Numbered from the stretch's first letter, positions 16,176-25,114 are shown. The stretch: 52,410 nt of DNA from an uncultured Clostridia bacterium (GCA_934663595.1 CAKUKM010000016.1:1-52410); one strand, 5' to 3'. Program-made: numbers and translations. Notes: generated by a model not told the origin, from the sequence alone.

Positions 16176-17750
16176 ATGCCGGTACGAAGCGAAAACAAAA
16201 CGGACAATCGGCAGCGGCTCAAGGAGATCATGGAGGTCGTCAGCCGCCATGATCTCGTTCATGGGCTTACGCCGGAAAAGCTGTGCGCGGTTATCGAGGA
16301 TCTGGGGCCGACGTTTATCAAGCTCGGCCAGATTCTGTCGATGCGCTCGGATTTTCTGCCGAAGGAATACTGCGAGGCGCTGAAGAAGCTGCGCAGCAGC
16401 GTGTCGCCCATGCCGTATGCGCAGGTGGCCGAAATCGTGGAGCGGTCGTATGCGCGCCCGATCGGCGAGGTGTTCGCGGAATTCGATGAAACGGCGCTGG
16501 GCAGCGCGTCGATTGCGCAGGCGCACGCGGCGGTGCTGCTCAGCGGCGAGCGCGTGGTGGTCAAGGTGCAGCGCGAGGGCATTCATGAAATCATGAGCCG
16601 CGACATCATGCTGCTGAAGCAGGCGTGCAAGCTGCTGAAATACACGCCCGTGAACGGCCTGGTGGATTTCAATCAGGTGCTGGACGAGATGTGGCTGACC
16701 GCGCAGGAGGAAATGAATTTCCAGACGGAGGCGGCCAATCTCGAAAAATTCCGCGCGCTGAACGAGGACGTGGCGTTTGTGACCTCGCCGAAGCTGTATC
16801 GCGAATACACGACCACGAACGTGCTGGTGATGGAGCGGATCGACGGCATACCGATCGACGACAAAGCGGCGCTGTCCGCCGCGGGCTACGATCTGGCCGA
16901 AATCGGCGCGAAGCTTGCGGACAATTACATTCGCCAGATCATGACCGACGGCTTTTTCCATGCCGATCCGCATCCGGGCAATCTGCGCGTGCGCGAGGGC
17001 AAAATCGTCTGGCTCGACATGGGCATGATGGGCTCGCTTTCCGATCGCGAGCGCGATCTGATCGGCAAGGCGGTTACGGGCATTGCGCGCAATGACATCA
17101 ACCTCGTGCGCGATGCGGTGCTCGGCCTGGGCGTGTTTCACGGCGAAACCGACCGGCGGCAGCTGTATCGCGATATTGAGAATCTGCTCGGGCAATACGG
17201 CTCGGCGGATCTCGGCAGCATGGATCTCGCGAAGGTGTTCGAGGATCTGACGCAGGTGATGAAGCGCAACGGCATTCAGATGCCGGGCAGCCTGACCATG
17301 CTGGCGCGGGGCCTCGCGACGGTCGAGGGCGTGATCGCCGATCTGAGCCCGGAGCTGAACATCATGCAGGTCGTGACCGCGCGCATGAGCGATATGCTTT
17401 TGAAGAACGTGGACTGGAAGACCGAGCTTGCGCAGGACGCGCGCGTGGTGTATGAAAGCGCGCACAAATCGCTCGAGATTCCGGCGCTGCTGGCGGACAT
17501 TCTGCGCGCGGGCCTGAAGGGCGAGGCGAATCTCGGAATCGAGCATCACGCGGGCGAGGACGTCGCGCGGCTCCTGCGCGAGCTCATATGGAAGCTGAGC
17601 GCGGGCATGGTTTCGTCGGCGCTGATCGTTGCGGCGGGATTGATTTACGCCAAAGCGGGCGCATGGTACAGCCTGGGCTGCGCCGCCGCAGGCGCAGGGC
17701 TGATGGCGTTTGCATTCTGGAACCGGAAAAAGAGCGGAGGAAAGCGATGA
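16176..17750 (+). CDS. AarF/UbiB (ABC1/ADCK) family atypical kinase
   Basis: 524 aa. Hallmarks of the UbiB family are present: the KxGQ helix LGPTFIKLGQILSMRSDFLP, the Ala-rich nucleotide loop LGSASIAQAH, Lys in VVVKVQREG, Glu in the second KxGQ-linked helix, ERIDGIPI at the hinge, the catalytic FFHADPHPGN and the metal-binding WLDMGMMG. Two membrane helices close the protein (about residues 470-520). Homologues support isoprenoid-quinone or lipid metabolism through unorthodox ATPase activity. The ATG at 16176 has GAGGGAGA 6 nt upstream and is chosen over the TTG at 16161. It overlaps the next gene by ATGA. Confidence 0.93.
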   Translation: MPVRSENKTDNRQRLKEIMEVVSRHDLVHGLTPEKLCAVIEDLGPTFIKLGQILSMRSDFLPKEYCEALKKLRSSVSPMPYAQVAEIVERSYARPIGEVFAEFDETALGSASIAQAHAAVLLSGERVVVKVQREGIHEIMSRDIMLLKQACKLLKYTPVNGLVDFNQVLDEMWLTAQEEMNFQTEAANLEKFRALNEDVAFVTSPKLYREYTTTNVLVMERIDGIPIDDKAALSAAGYDLAEIGAKLADNYIRQIMTDGFFHADPHPGNLRVREGKIVWLDMGMMGSLSDRERDLIGKAVTGIARNDINLVRDAVLGLGVFHGETDRRQLYRDIENLLGQYGSADLGSMDLAKVFEDLTQVMKRNGIQMPGSLTMLARGLATVEGVIADLSPELNIMQVVTARMSDMLLKNVDWKTELAQDARVVYESAHKSLEIPALLADILRAGLKGEANLGIEHHAGEDVARLLRELIWKLSAGMVSSALIVAAGLIYAKAGAWYSLGCAAAGAGLMAFAFWNRKKSGGKR

Positions 17751-18841
17751 AGCGGCGGATCGTTGCGCTGGCGCTGGCATGGATGCTGCTGGGCGCTGCG
17801 GCGCTGGGCGAGGGCGCGCGGGTGCGCGTGGAGACGGTGATGGATTCGGGCGGCGCGGTCGGAAGATACTGCGTTCCCGAGGATTGGACGGTTTCGAGCA
17901 TTGTTTCCGTTTGCGGCGCGGGCCAGAGCCTGGGCCGGCCGATTCAGCTGAGCATCGATGCGACGGACGGCCGCGCGATGCTGTCCTATTGCTCGGGGCA
18001 GGACTATCTGCAAATCGTGGAATATTCGCTGAACGGCGCGAGCGTGAAGCAGCAGGAGGACGGCCAGTGGGATTCGGATACGCTCACGCCAATGCTGTCG
18101 CTGCATTCGGCGGCGGGCTATGCGGATTATCTGATCAAGCGCCTGTATCCGGACGAGCAAATCGTGATCGCGGAGGAAAAGGCGGTCGACGCCGCCCGGT
18201 CGAACGCGCGCGCGCAGGAGCTGTTTGATTCCACGAGCGCGATATTTGCCGCCGATCCCAGCTTTACCGTGGACGACGCGTTTGCCGACGCGGCGGAGCG
18301 CACGTATACGTTTACCCGCGACGGCACGGCGTATCGCGCCACGATCGCGGCCTCGGTGGAGGCGATTTCGGTGCTGCAGACCGCGCAGCTCGGCTTTGGC
18401 GATTTGCGCTATGCGTTCATATCGTGGACGGTTCCGTCCGTGCACGCGCTGATCGCGCCGGAGGAGGACTACGCGCGGCTGCGGCCGGCGTTCGATCTGT
18501 TCATGCTGAATACGTCGGCGAGCGATTCGTTCAACGCGCTGGCGCTGGAGCTGTCGAATCAGATTCGCGAGCAGGTGCTGGCCAACCGGTCGCTTTCGGG
18601 CGCGGAAAGCGCCTGCCGCGGCGCGATTTCCGGCCTGCAGGACGATCCGGACGGCTATCGCGACGAGCGATTTACCGATTACCTGCTTTCGCAGGAGGAT
18701 TACGCGCTCTCAACCGGCGCGCACGTGAAGATCCCGAACACGCTGGATTACGTCTATGCCGATGACGCCGGAAACGTCTACGCCACCAATCTCGCCGACG
18801 ATATTCCGGACGGCATGCACCGAATCGAAAAAACGAAATAG
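17747..18841 (+). CDS. Secreted protein, unknown function
   Basis: 364 aa. Signal peptide residues 1-22 (MKRRIVALALAWMLLGAAALG), similar in form to those of other secreted proteins in this window (ending ...ALGEG). The mature protein is mixed alpha/beta with no recognised domain. Its ATG overlaps the UbiB-family stop (ATGA) with GGAGG upstream, so it is co-translated with that kinase. A strong terminator follows. No lipobox and no anchor, so it is released or held by unknown means. There is some resemblance in style to the duplicated secreted protein at 3332, but no alignment I would defend. Confidence 0.75.
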   Translation: MKRRIVALALAWMLLGAAALGEGARVRVETVMDSGGAVGRYCVPEDWTVSSIVSVCGAGQSLGRPIQLSIDATDGRAMLSYCSGQDYLQIVEYSLNGASVKQQEDGQWDSDTLTPMLSLHSAAGYADYLIKRLYPDEQIVIAEEKAVDAARSNARAQELFDSTSAIFAADPSFTVDDAFADAAERTYTFTRDGTAYRATIAASVEAISVLQTAQLGFGDLRYAFISWTVPSVHALIAPEEDYARLRPAFDLFMLNTSASDSFNALALELSNQIREQVLANRSLSGAESACRGAISGLQDDPDGYRDERFTDYLLSQEDYALSTGAHVKIPNTLDYVYADDAGNVYATNLADDIPDGMHRIEKTK

Positions 18842-18852
18842 AGCATTTCTTT

Positions 18853-18881
18853 CAACCGCCTGCAAACGGCGGTTGTTTTTT
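18853..18881 (+). terminator. Intrinsic terminator of the phasin-UbiB-secreted protein operon
   Basis: CAACCGCC / GGCGGTTG stem (8 bp, loop TGCAAAC) followed by TTTTTT, 12 nt after the stop codon. Confidence 0.9.
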
Positions 18882-18900
18882 GTTACAGTGCGGCGTTGTT

Positions 18901-18933
18901 TCAACTGTAACAAAGCGATTTTGTTACAGTTGA
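18901..18933. promoter_or_regulatory. Upstream operator, 33-bp palindrome
   Basis: Perfect 14-bp arms TCAACTGTAACAAA / TTTGTTACAGTTGA around GCGAT. The core CTGTAACAAA-N5-TTTGTTACAG recurs at 19078-19102. A lone half site TGTTACAG is at 18881-18888. The site lies about 90 bp upstream of the -35 box; with the second site it could support a DNA loop by the LacI-family protein encoded next door. Confidence 0.75.
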
Positions 18934-19021
18934 TCCGGGCGACTGTTCTCCTTGAAATTCGAAATCAATTCATAACTCGAGCCAGTATTTTGTGCAATTT
19001 TGAGAAAATTCAAAACGATTA

Positions 19022-19050
19022 TTGACATGTGTAGACGTATATGCTATACT
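19022..19050 (+). promoter_or_regulatory. Sigma-A promoter of the lacI-type sugar operon
   Basis: Consensus TTGACA (19022-19027), 17-bp spacer, TATACT (19045-19050). Start of transcription near 19057, so the 25-bp operator at 19078 lies about 20 nt downstream of it. Confidence 0.85.
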
Positions 19051-19077
19051 TCATCTGGATTGATCGAGAAACATTAA

Positions 19078-19102
19078 CTGTAACAAAATTGATTTGTTAC
19101 AG
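19078..19102. promoter_or_regulatory. Downstream operator, 25-bp palindrome
   Basis: CTGTAACAAA-ATTGA-TTTGTTACAG, 10-bp perfect arms and the same 5-bp spacer as the upstream site. Centred about 173 bp from the upstream site. Placed just after the predicted transcription start, it is a likely block to transcription when bound. Confidence 0.8.
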
Positions 19103-19128
19103 CAAAAGATCGAATGGAGCGTTGCTTT

Positions 19129-20109
19129 ATGACGGTACGGGAAATCGCTGCTCTGGCGCAGGTATCCATAGCTACGGTTTCGCGCTATATGGCCGACAAG
19201 CAGTCGGTCAGCGCGGAATGCCGTCGCAAAATTGAATCGGTGCTGCCGGATTCGGCCGAGCTTACGCGGAGAGGGCGGAAGGCGGCGGTGATTGCGCTGC
19301 TGCTGCCGTGCGATCATTTTCAGTTTTATCAGTATGCGATGAACGAGCTCTGCGAGCAGGCGCCGGAGATGGGCTTCCGGCTGGCGATTCTGCCCGCCGT
19401 TTCAAACGAGCATACCGGCTGGTACGAAATGCTCAAGGCGCTGAAGCCGTGCGGAGTGATCGGGCTGAATTCGTCGCTGGATCCGGAAACCGAGCGCTGG
19501 TGGCAGGAGAACGAAAAGGCGCGCATCGTGCTGCTGGGCGAGGAAACGCGCCACGAAAACGTGAGCGCGGTGCGCATTAACGATATCGCCGCGGTTTACG
19601 AGGGCACGAATTACCTGCTGGGGCTGGGGCACCACAAAATCTGTTTTTTCACCAATCACCCCTATGAGATTACGACGAGCTTTCAGCGCCTGACCGGCGC
19701 GCAGCGGGCGATGCACGAGGCGGGCGTGGACATCACGCCGCACCTGCGGTTTGGGTCGCTGACCTATCCGACGGGCTATCGGCTGGCAAAGGAGCTGGCG
19801 GAAAAGCGCGAGGGCTACACGGCGATCTTCGCATTCAGCGATGAAATGGCGCTGGGCGCGATCACGGCGCTCGAGGACGCGGGGCTTCGCGTTCCGGAGG
19901 ACGTGAGCGTGCTCGGCATCGACGATTTGCCCATTGCGTCGCGCGCGCGGCCCGCGCTGACGACGATCCATCAGCCGCTGAAGGACATGGTTCATAAAAC
20001 GCTGGAGCTGTTGGGCGCTGCCGGAACAAAGAGCTGCACAGCCGTCCTTCCTCATAAACTGATCGAACGCGGCACCTGCCGCAGCATTAAGGAGGATGAA
20101 TCTCGATGA
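19129..20109 (+). CDS. LacI-family transcriptional regulator
   Basis: 326 aa. N-terminal helix-turn-helix TVREIAALAQVSIATVSRYM (residues 2-21) with the hinge helix after it, then a periplasmic-binding-protein-like sugar domain (residues ~52-315) including the typical ...FAFSDEMALGAITALEDAGLRVPEDVSVLGIDD segment. ATG at 19129 is preferred (GGAG at 19116-19119); an upstream in-frame ATG at 19114 lacks a ribosome site. It is the first gene of its own operon, which has two TGTAACA palindromes, so it is probably autoregulated. The stop overlaps the GH4 start (ATGA). Confidence 0.93.
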   Translation: MTVREIAALAQVSIATVSRYMADKQSVSAECRRKIESVLPDSAELTRRGRKAAVIALLLPCDHFQFYQYAMNELCEQAPEMGFRLAILPAVSNEHTGWYEMLKALKPCGVIGLNSSLDPETERWWQENEKARIVLLGEETRHENVSAVRINDIAAVYEGTNYLLGLGHHKICFFTNHPYEITTSFQRLTGAQRAMHEAGVDITPHLRFGSLTYPTGYRLAKELAEKREGYTAIFAFSDEMALGAITALEDAGLRVPEDVSVLGIDDLPIASRARPALTTIHQPLKDMVHKTLELLGAAGTKSCTAVLPHKLIERGTCRSIKEDESR

Positions 20110-21479
20110 AAATTGCAGTTATCGGCGGAGGCGGCGTGCGCTCCATGTTTCTCGCCAAATCCCTGACGCAGCGCGGGCGCGAGCTGGGCGTCGACCACAT
20201 TGTGTTTATGGACAACGACGAGGCGAAATTAAACGTATACGGCAAAATGGCGCGCCAGGTTGCGCTGAGAATCGACCCGAGCATTCGCTTTGATCTGACG
20301 ATGGACGGCGAAGAGGCCATTCGCGATGCGGATTTCGTGATCACCACGATCCGCGCGGGCGAAGAAAAAATGCGCGTTCAGGACGAGCGCGCGGCGCTGG
20401 ATCTCGGCCTGATCGGCCAGGAAACCACCGGTGCGGCGGGCTTTTCGTTCGCGATGCGCTCGGTTCCGGCGCTGAAGGAATATTGCGAGATGGTGCGCAG
20501 GGTCGCCAAACCCGGCTGCAAGGTATTCAATTTCACCAATCCCGCCGGCCTGGTTTCCCAGACGCTGCGTAGCATGGGCTATGATTTCACCTTCGGCGTA
20601 TGCGATACGCCCAGCGGCTTTCTGCGCCGGCTGGAGAAATTCTTCGGCGCGGAGGAGGGCGATGTAAACGGCCTGTGCTACGGACTGAACCACCTTTCGT
20701 TCTTCTCGAGCATTACGCTGCGCGGCGAAGAGATTCTGCCGCAGCTGCTCGCGGACGAGCGGCTGTATCAGGACACCGACATGCGCTTCTTCGAGCCGGC
20801 GCTCGCCAGACGCATGGGGCGTTCGTTTAACGAATATCTGTATTACTATTTCTATCCCGAGCGCGCCTACGCCAACATTCACAATTCCGCGGAAACGCGC
20901 GGCGAGCTGATTCTGCGCGTGAATACCGGAATGCTCGCGGCGCTTCAGCAGATCGATGTGGAAAAGGATTTCGATCACGCGCTGGAGGTGTTCTGCGAAT
21001 GGCACGGCAAGCGCACCTCCCAGTACATGGCGAATGAAACCGGCGAAAAGCGCCCGGTGCGCCCGTATTCGTTCGATATTCATTCCAAGGCCAGCGGCGG
21101 CTATGCCGGCGTGGTCATGCGCTATATCGAAGCGCTGAAGGCGGACAAGCCGACGGACATGGTGCTGTGCGTGCCGAACGAGGGCGCTCTGGATTTCCTG
21201 AAGCCGGAGGACGTCGTTGAAATCACCTGCCGCATTCAGCCGAGCGGCGAATACCGCCCGCTGCGCGTGACCGATCCGGGCGAAATGCCCACGGAGCTCA
21301 TTCGCCGGATGAAGGCGTACGAGCGCATGGCGTGCCGCGCGCTGATTACGCACGATCGCGATACCGCGGTGGACGCGCTGTATCTGAATCCGCTGGTCGG
21401 CTCGTATTCCGCTGCGGAAAAGCTGGTCGATCAGTACATCGCGCAGAATAAGGTCTTTGATGGAGCGTGGGGCAAATGA
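20106..21479 (+). CDS. Glycoside hydrolase family 4 (NAD- and Mn-dependent)
   Basis: 457 aa, cytosolic. The Rossmann start is IAVIGGGGVRS (residues 3-13). GH4 splits glycosides by an NAD-linked redox-elimination path and needs a divalent metal bound by a Cys and a His: here C166 in VCDTPSG and H196 in GLNHLSFF, spaced as in characterised members. In GH4 the C-x-x-P type of motif (CDMP in GlvA, CNVP in phospho-beta-glucosidases) goes with phosphorylated substrates; this one reads CDTP. It overlaps both neighbours by ATGA: the LacI regulator before and a PfkB kinase after. Substrate unknown, though a phospho-glycoside is the reading I favour. Confidence 0.93.
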   Translation: MKIAVIGGGGVRSMFLAKSLTQRGRELGVDHIVFMDNDEAKLNVYGKMARQVALRIDPSIRFDLTMDGEEAIRDADFVITTIRAGEEKMRVQDERAALDLGLIGQETTGAAGFSFAMRSVPALKEYCEMVRRVAKPGCKVFNFTNPAGLVSQTLRSMGYDFTFGVCDTPSGFLRRLEKFFGAEEGDVNGLCYGLNHLSFFSSITLRGEEILPQLLADERLYQDTDMRFFEPALARRMGRSFNEYLYYYFYPERAYANIHNSAETRGELILRVNTGMLAALQQIDVEKDFDHALEVFCEWHGKRTSQYMANETGEKRPVRPYSFDIHSKASGGYAGVVMRYIEALKADKPTDMVLCVPNEGALDFLKPEDVVEITCRIQPSGEYRPLRVTDPGEMPTELIRRMKAYERMACRALITHDRDTAVDALYLNPLVGSYSAAEKLVDQYIAQNKVFDGAWGK

Positions 21480-22405
21480 GCTTTGTCGGCGGCGTAGGAC
21501 AGATCAATTGCGATCTGCTCTTCAGCGGGCTGGATCGCCTGCCCCAGCTGGGCGAGGAAATCTATGCGCAGGATTTCGCGCTGCGCATGGGCGGCGGCGT
21601 ACCGGCGATCATGATCGAGCTTTCGCGGCTCGGCGTGCCGGCGCGGCTGTGCACGGCGCTGGGAAAGGGCGATCTGTTTTCCCGATTTGCCCAGGAGGAG
21701 CTGGATCGCTCCGGCGTTCAATATCAGAACTTTTACGAGGGCGACGCGCTGCCGATTACGGTAACGGCGGTGGCGATCACGCCGGGCGAGCGGACGTTTC
21801 TCTCCAGCCGCGCCGACAAAATCGCCTGCAGCGATTATGAATCGCGGATTTACCGGGCGTTTCACGGCGCGAAGGTCGTTCGCATGAATGCGACGCCCGC
21901 GCTGGCGGACGTGTTTCGCCAGCTCAAGCGCGAAGGGACGATTCTGGTTTACGATACCGGCTGGTCGGCCACGATGTCGCTGAAGAAATACGCGCCGCAG
22001 CTGGAATTGGCGGATTACTATCTCCCCAATCGCGCGGAGGCGCTGCGGCTGACCGGCTGCACGGACGTGTGCGAGGCGGCGAACCGCATCGGCGAATACA
22101 TGGAGAACGTCGTCGTGAAGCTCGATGCGAGCGGCTGCCTGCTGCAGGACGCGCGCGGCCGCCGGTTCCTCGGCGTGCTTCCCGAGACGAACGCGGTGGA
22201 TTCCACGGGCGCGGGCGACGCGTTCTGTGCGGGATTTATTTACGGCCTGTTCGGCGATTATTCGCTGGACGATTGCGTCCGGCTCGGATCGGTCATGGGC
22301 GGGCTCTGCGTGCGCGCGGTGGGCTGCCTGGAGTGGTATGTCGGGCGCGACGAGCTGCTCGCGCTGTATCCGTCCGTAAAGGAAATCGCAAATCCATGTG
22401 TGTAA
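21476..22405 (+). CDS. PfkB-family carbohydrate kinase
   Basis: 309 aa. PfkB landmarks: an N-terminal glycine-rich region (GGVGQINCDLLFSG, then LRMGGGVPAIMIELSRLG) and the C-terminal signature DSTGAGDAFCAGFIYGL with catalytic base D248. It phosphorylates a sugar or nucleoside; specificity cannot be read. The start overlaps the GH4 stop (ATGA). It follows a GH4 enzyme and precedes an ABC sugar importer, which suggests it phosphorylates the imported sugar or the product of the GH4 step. A short stem TCTCCGC / GCGGAGA (22409-22426) lies between it and the binding-protein gene and has no T run, so it may be an RNA processing or stability element rather than a terminator. Confidence 0.9.
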   Translation: MSFVGGVGQINCDLLFSGLDRLPQLGEEIYAQDFALRMGGGVPAIMIELSRLGVPARLCTALGKGDLFSRFAQEELDRSGVQYQNFYEGDALPITVTAVAITPGERTFLSSRADKIACSDYESRIYRAFHGAKVVRMNATPALADVFRQLKREGTILVYDTGWSATMSLKKYAPQLELADYYLPNRAEALRLTGCTDVCEAANRIGEYMENVVVKLDASGCLLQDARGRRFLGVLPETNAVDSTGAGDAFCAGFIYGLFGDYSLDDCVRLGSVMGGLCVRAVGCLEWYVGRDELLALYPSVKEIANPCV

Positions 22406-22450
22406 TTTTCTCCGCAGGGGCGGAGAGAAAATAAAAGGAGGTCACATATC

Positions 22451-24028
22451 ATGAAAAGGTTTCTGTGCACTCTGCTCACGCTGCTGATGGTCCTCAGCTG
22501 CGTGCCGGCGCTGGCGGAGATCGCCCGCGTGACGGACGAACCGAAGGAATTCACCTTCTGGGCCGCCTACAACCCCACCTACCAGACCGAATGGGAACAG
22601 ATGAAGGTTTGGAAGTACTTCGAAGAGGCTACCGGCGTTCACATCAACTGGGTTCTGTTCTCCAATGATGAAATGGAAGAGAAGCTCAGCGCGCTGATTG
22701 GCGCGGCGGACTTCGAGCACTTCCCGGATGCGTTCTATCGCTGCTGGATCAGCGATTCCATGCTGCAGCGCTTCGGCCCGGACGGCATGTTCGTGGACGT
22801 GAAGGACATGGTGAAGGAATACGCGCCCAACCTGTGCAAGGTTCTGGACGAGATGGACGCGTGGAGCAGCGTGCTGGATCCCGAGACCGGCGCGATGTAC
22901 TCCTTCCCCGAGCTGGACAACACGCTGTCCGCCCGCATGCATCCGAAGCTCTTCTTCAACCAGAAGATGCTGGACAACATCGGCGGCACGCTGCCGACCA
23001 CGACCGACGAGCTGTACGATCTGCTCGTGAAGGTCAAGGAGATGGATGCGAACAACAACGGCGACGCGTCCGATGAAATCGGCGTGACCAGCAACAGCCT
23101 GAGCAACGTGCTGCGCGCGTTCACCGGCGCGTTCGGCATCGACAATCGCGGCCGCGAGGATCTGAGCGTGGACGCCGATCCGTCCGATCCGACGAAGATC
23201 CGCTTCGTGTATACCTGCGACGCGTATCGCCAGTACCTCTCCTACATTGCCAAGCTCTATCAGGAAGGCCTGATTGATCCCGAGCTGTTCGACCTGAGCA
23301 CCGCGAAGATGGTTGCGAAGGGAAGCCAGGAAATGATCTTCTGCCTGTCCTACATCAACTGCGCGGCGGCGAGCGTCAATGTCGAGGATTATGTCGGCAT
23401 CGAAGTTGCGCTGAAGGGCCCCAACGGCGATCAGCAGTGGAACAACATGAAGAAGGGCGTCGGCCTCGGCACCTTCGTCATCTCCCCCACCTGCAAGGAG
23501 CCTGAGACGCTCGTGAAGTGGATCGACAGCTTCTATTCCGAGGAAGGCGCGCTGATGCTGTACTTCGGCAAGGAAGGCGAGGACTTCTACTACGGCGAAG
23601 ACGGCCTGCCCACCTACAATCAGGAGCTCCTGGACAAGGTTTCCACCGAGGATCCCTATGACAAGGTCATCTCTTCGATCACGCCCTATGCCTCCGGCTC
23701 CATTCCGGGCCTGATCAAGGACGAATTCTACTGCGGCGCGGAATGCCGCGGCGTGGACCTGCAGACCGCGAAGAACCTCGCGCCCTACATCAACGAGACC
23801 ACCTGGAAGTTCAACTTCACGACCGAGGAGAGCGAGGAGCTCAGCCCCCTGAAGGCCGACCTGATCACGAACTGCCACGACGTCTATCGCGCGAAGTTCA
23901 TCAAGGGCGAGCTGGATATCAACGACGATGCGACCTGGCAGTCCTATGTGGACGAAATGCAGAAGCTCGGCCTGGATCGCTATATCGAGATCTATCAGGG
24001 CGCGCTCGATCGCATGCTGGCGAACTAA
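22451..24028 (+). CDS. Extracellular sugar-binding protein of an ABC importer
   Basis: 525 aa. Signal peptide residues 1-22 (MKRFLCTLLTLLMVLSCVPALA). A Cys at 17 sits in VLSC, a poor lipobox, while PALA|E fits signal peptidase I, so anchoring is unclear. The mature part follows the large LplA-type family of solute-binding proteins: FTFWAAYNP, AGUSHIT-like strand order, YSFPELDN, MLDNIGGTLPTTTDELYDLL, NNNGDASDEIG (an acidic EF-hand-like loop), and long C-terminal helices. The ribosome site AAGGAGGTCA is very strong. Partners are the two permeases downstream. No ATPase gene is in the operon, so a shared MsmX-type ATPase elsewhere is likely. Confidence 0.92.
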   Translation: MKRFLCTLLTLLMVLSCVPALAEIARVTDEPKEFTFWAAYNPTYQTEWEQMKVWKYFEEATGVHINWVLFSNDEMEEKLSALIGAADFEHFPDAFYRCWISDSMLQRFGPDGMFVDVKDMVKEYAPNLCKVLDEMDAWSSVLDPETGAMYSFPELDNTLSARMHPKLFFNQKMLDNIGGTLPTTTDELYDLLVKVKEMDANNNGDASDEIGVTSNSLSNVLRAFTGAFGIDNRGREDLSVDADPSDPTKIRFVYTCDAYRQYLSYIAKLYQEGLIDPELFDLSTAKMVAKGSQEMIFCLSYINCAAASVNVEDYVGIEVALKGPNGDQQWNNMKKGVGLGTFVISPTCKEPETLVKWIDSFYSEEGALMLYFGKEGEDFYYGEDGLPTYNQELLDKVSTEDPYDKVISSITPYASGSIPGLIKDEFYCGAECRGVDLQTAKNLAPYINETTWKFNFTTEESEELSPLKADLITNCHDVYRAKFIKGELDINDDATWQSYVDEMQKLGLDRYIEIYQGALDRMLAN

Positions 24029-24052
24029 TTTCAATCGATTCAGTCCAATCGC

Positions 24053-24080
24053 GCGGGTGGGGCCGATCAGCCCCGCCCGC
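24053..24080 (+). other. Intercistronic hairpin between binding-protein and permease genes
   Basis: Stem GCGGGTGGGGC / GCCCCGCCCGC (11 pairs, one G-U) with loop CGATCA, no T run after it. In many ABC operons such a stem protects the upstream message and lets the binding protein be made in excess of the permeases. Confidence 0.6.
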
Positions 24081-24118
24081 ATCCGGGCGGCAAACAGCGG
24101 GAAAGGATGATCACTACT

Positions 24119-25102
24119 ATGACTACACGCGGTATCCGGCGTTCGGACGAAAGTCTGGGCACGCGCATTGCGCACGAGATGCGCAATAACTGGCAGCTGT
24201 ATCTGCTGATCCTGCCGGGCATTGTCTATCTTCTGCTTTTCCGCTATTGGCCGATGCTGGGAATTCAGATCGCTTTTAAGGATTTCAAGCCCATCATGGG
24301 CATCTGGAACAGCCCCTGGGCGTCCTCGCGCGGCCAGACGGACGTCTTCAAGCATTTCAGCCGCTTCTTAAACAGCGCCTATTCGATGCGCATTATCGGA
24401 AACACGCTCGCGGTCAGCGCCTACAGCCTGCTCGCCGAGTTCCCGTGCTGCATATTGCTGGCGCTGATGATGAACGAGCTGCGCAGCAAGCGCTTTCAGA
24501 AGACGGTGCAGTTCGTGACCTATGCTCCGCATTTTATCTCCACGATCGTTCTCGTGGGCATCATGCAGCAGCTGTTCGCCTATCCGTCCGCGCTGATGCG
24601 CTCCGGCGGCGTGGTGAATACGCTGATTCAGGCATTGGGAGGAAGTCCCGTTCCCTTTATGGAAAGCGAAACCGCGTTCCGGCACATGTACGTCTGGTCG
24701 GGCGTATGGCAGGGCGTGGGCTGGGGCTCGATCATTTACATGGCGACGCTTTCCGGCATCGACCCGCAGCTCTACGAGGCCGCGGTGCTCGACGGCGCGA
24801 CGAAGCTGCAGCGCATCTGGTATGTAACGCTGCCCGCGCTGATTCCCACGGCGGTTACGCTGTTTATTCTGAACCTGGGCTCGCTGATGAGCGTCGGCTT
24901 TGAAAAGGTGTTCGCAATGCAGAACGACATGAACCGCACGACCTCTCAGGTGCTTTCAACTTACGTCTATACGCAGGGACTGGTGGACAACAACTACAGC
25001 TTCGCGACCGCCGTCGACCTGTTTAATTCCGTAATCAACCTCGTCGCAGTCATGACGGTGAACTACATCAGCCGCCGGGTTGCCGACGTCAGTCTCTGGT
25101 AA
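24119..25102 (+). CDS. ABC sugar permease (LplB type)
   Basis: 327 aa with six membrane segments. It starts with a positively charged tail and the segment LYLLILPGIVYLLLFRYWPM, characteristic of LplB-type permeases. The cytoplasmic EAA loop is EAAVLDGATKLQRIWYVTLP near residue 220, which docks the ATPase. The start is uncertain: ATG at 24119 is used because the ATG at 24107 is only 1-2 nt from GAAAGGA; 24107 would add four residues. It pairs with the second permease 12 nt downstream. Confidence 0.92.
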   Translation: MTTRGIRRSDESLGTRIAHEMRNNWQLYLLILPGIVYLLLFRYWPMLGIQIAFKDFKPIMGIWNSPWASSRGQTDVFKHFSRFLNSAYSMRIIGNTLAVSAYSLLAEFPCCILLALMMNELRSKRFQKTVQFVTYAPHFISTIVLVGIMQQLFAYPSALMRSGGVVNTLIQALGGSPVPFMESETAFRHMYVWSGVWQGVGWGSIIYMATLSGIDPQLYEAAVLDGATKLQRIWYVTLPALIPTAVTLFILNLGSLMSVGFEKVFAMQNDMNRTTSQVLSTYVYTQGLVDNNYSFATAVDLFNSVINLVAVMTVNYISRRVADVSLW

Positions 25103-25114
25103 GGAGGAGCGGCG

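Noticed and set aside
22408..22426. Hairpin before the sugar-binding protein gene as a terminator
   Set aside because: The stem is only 7 bp and is followed by GAAAATAAAAGG, not T residues; it probably does not end transcription.
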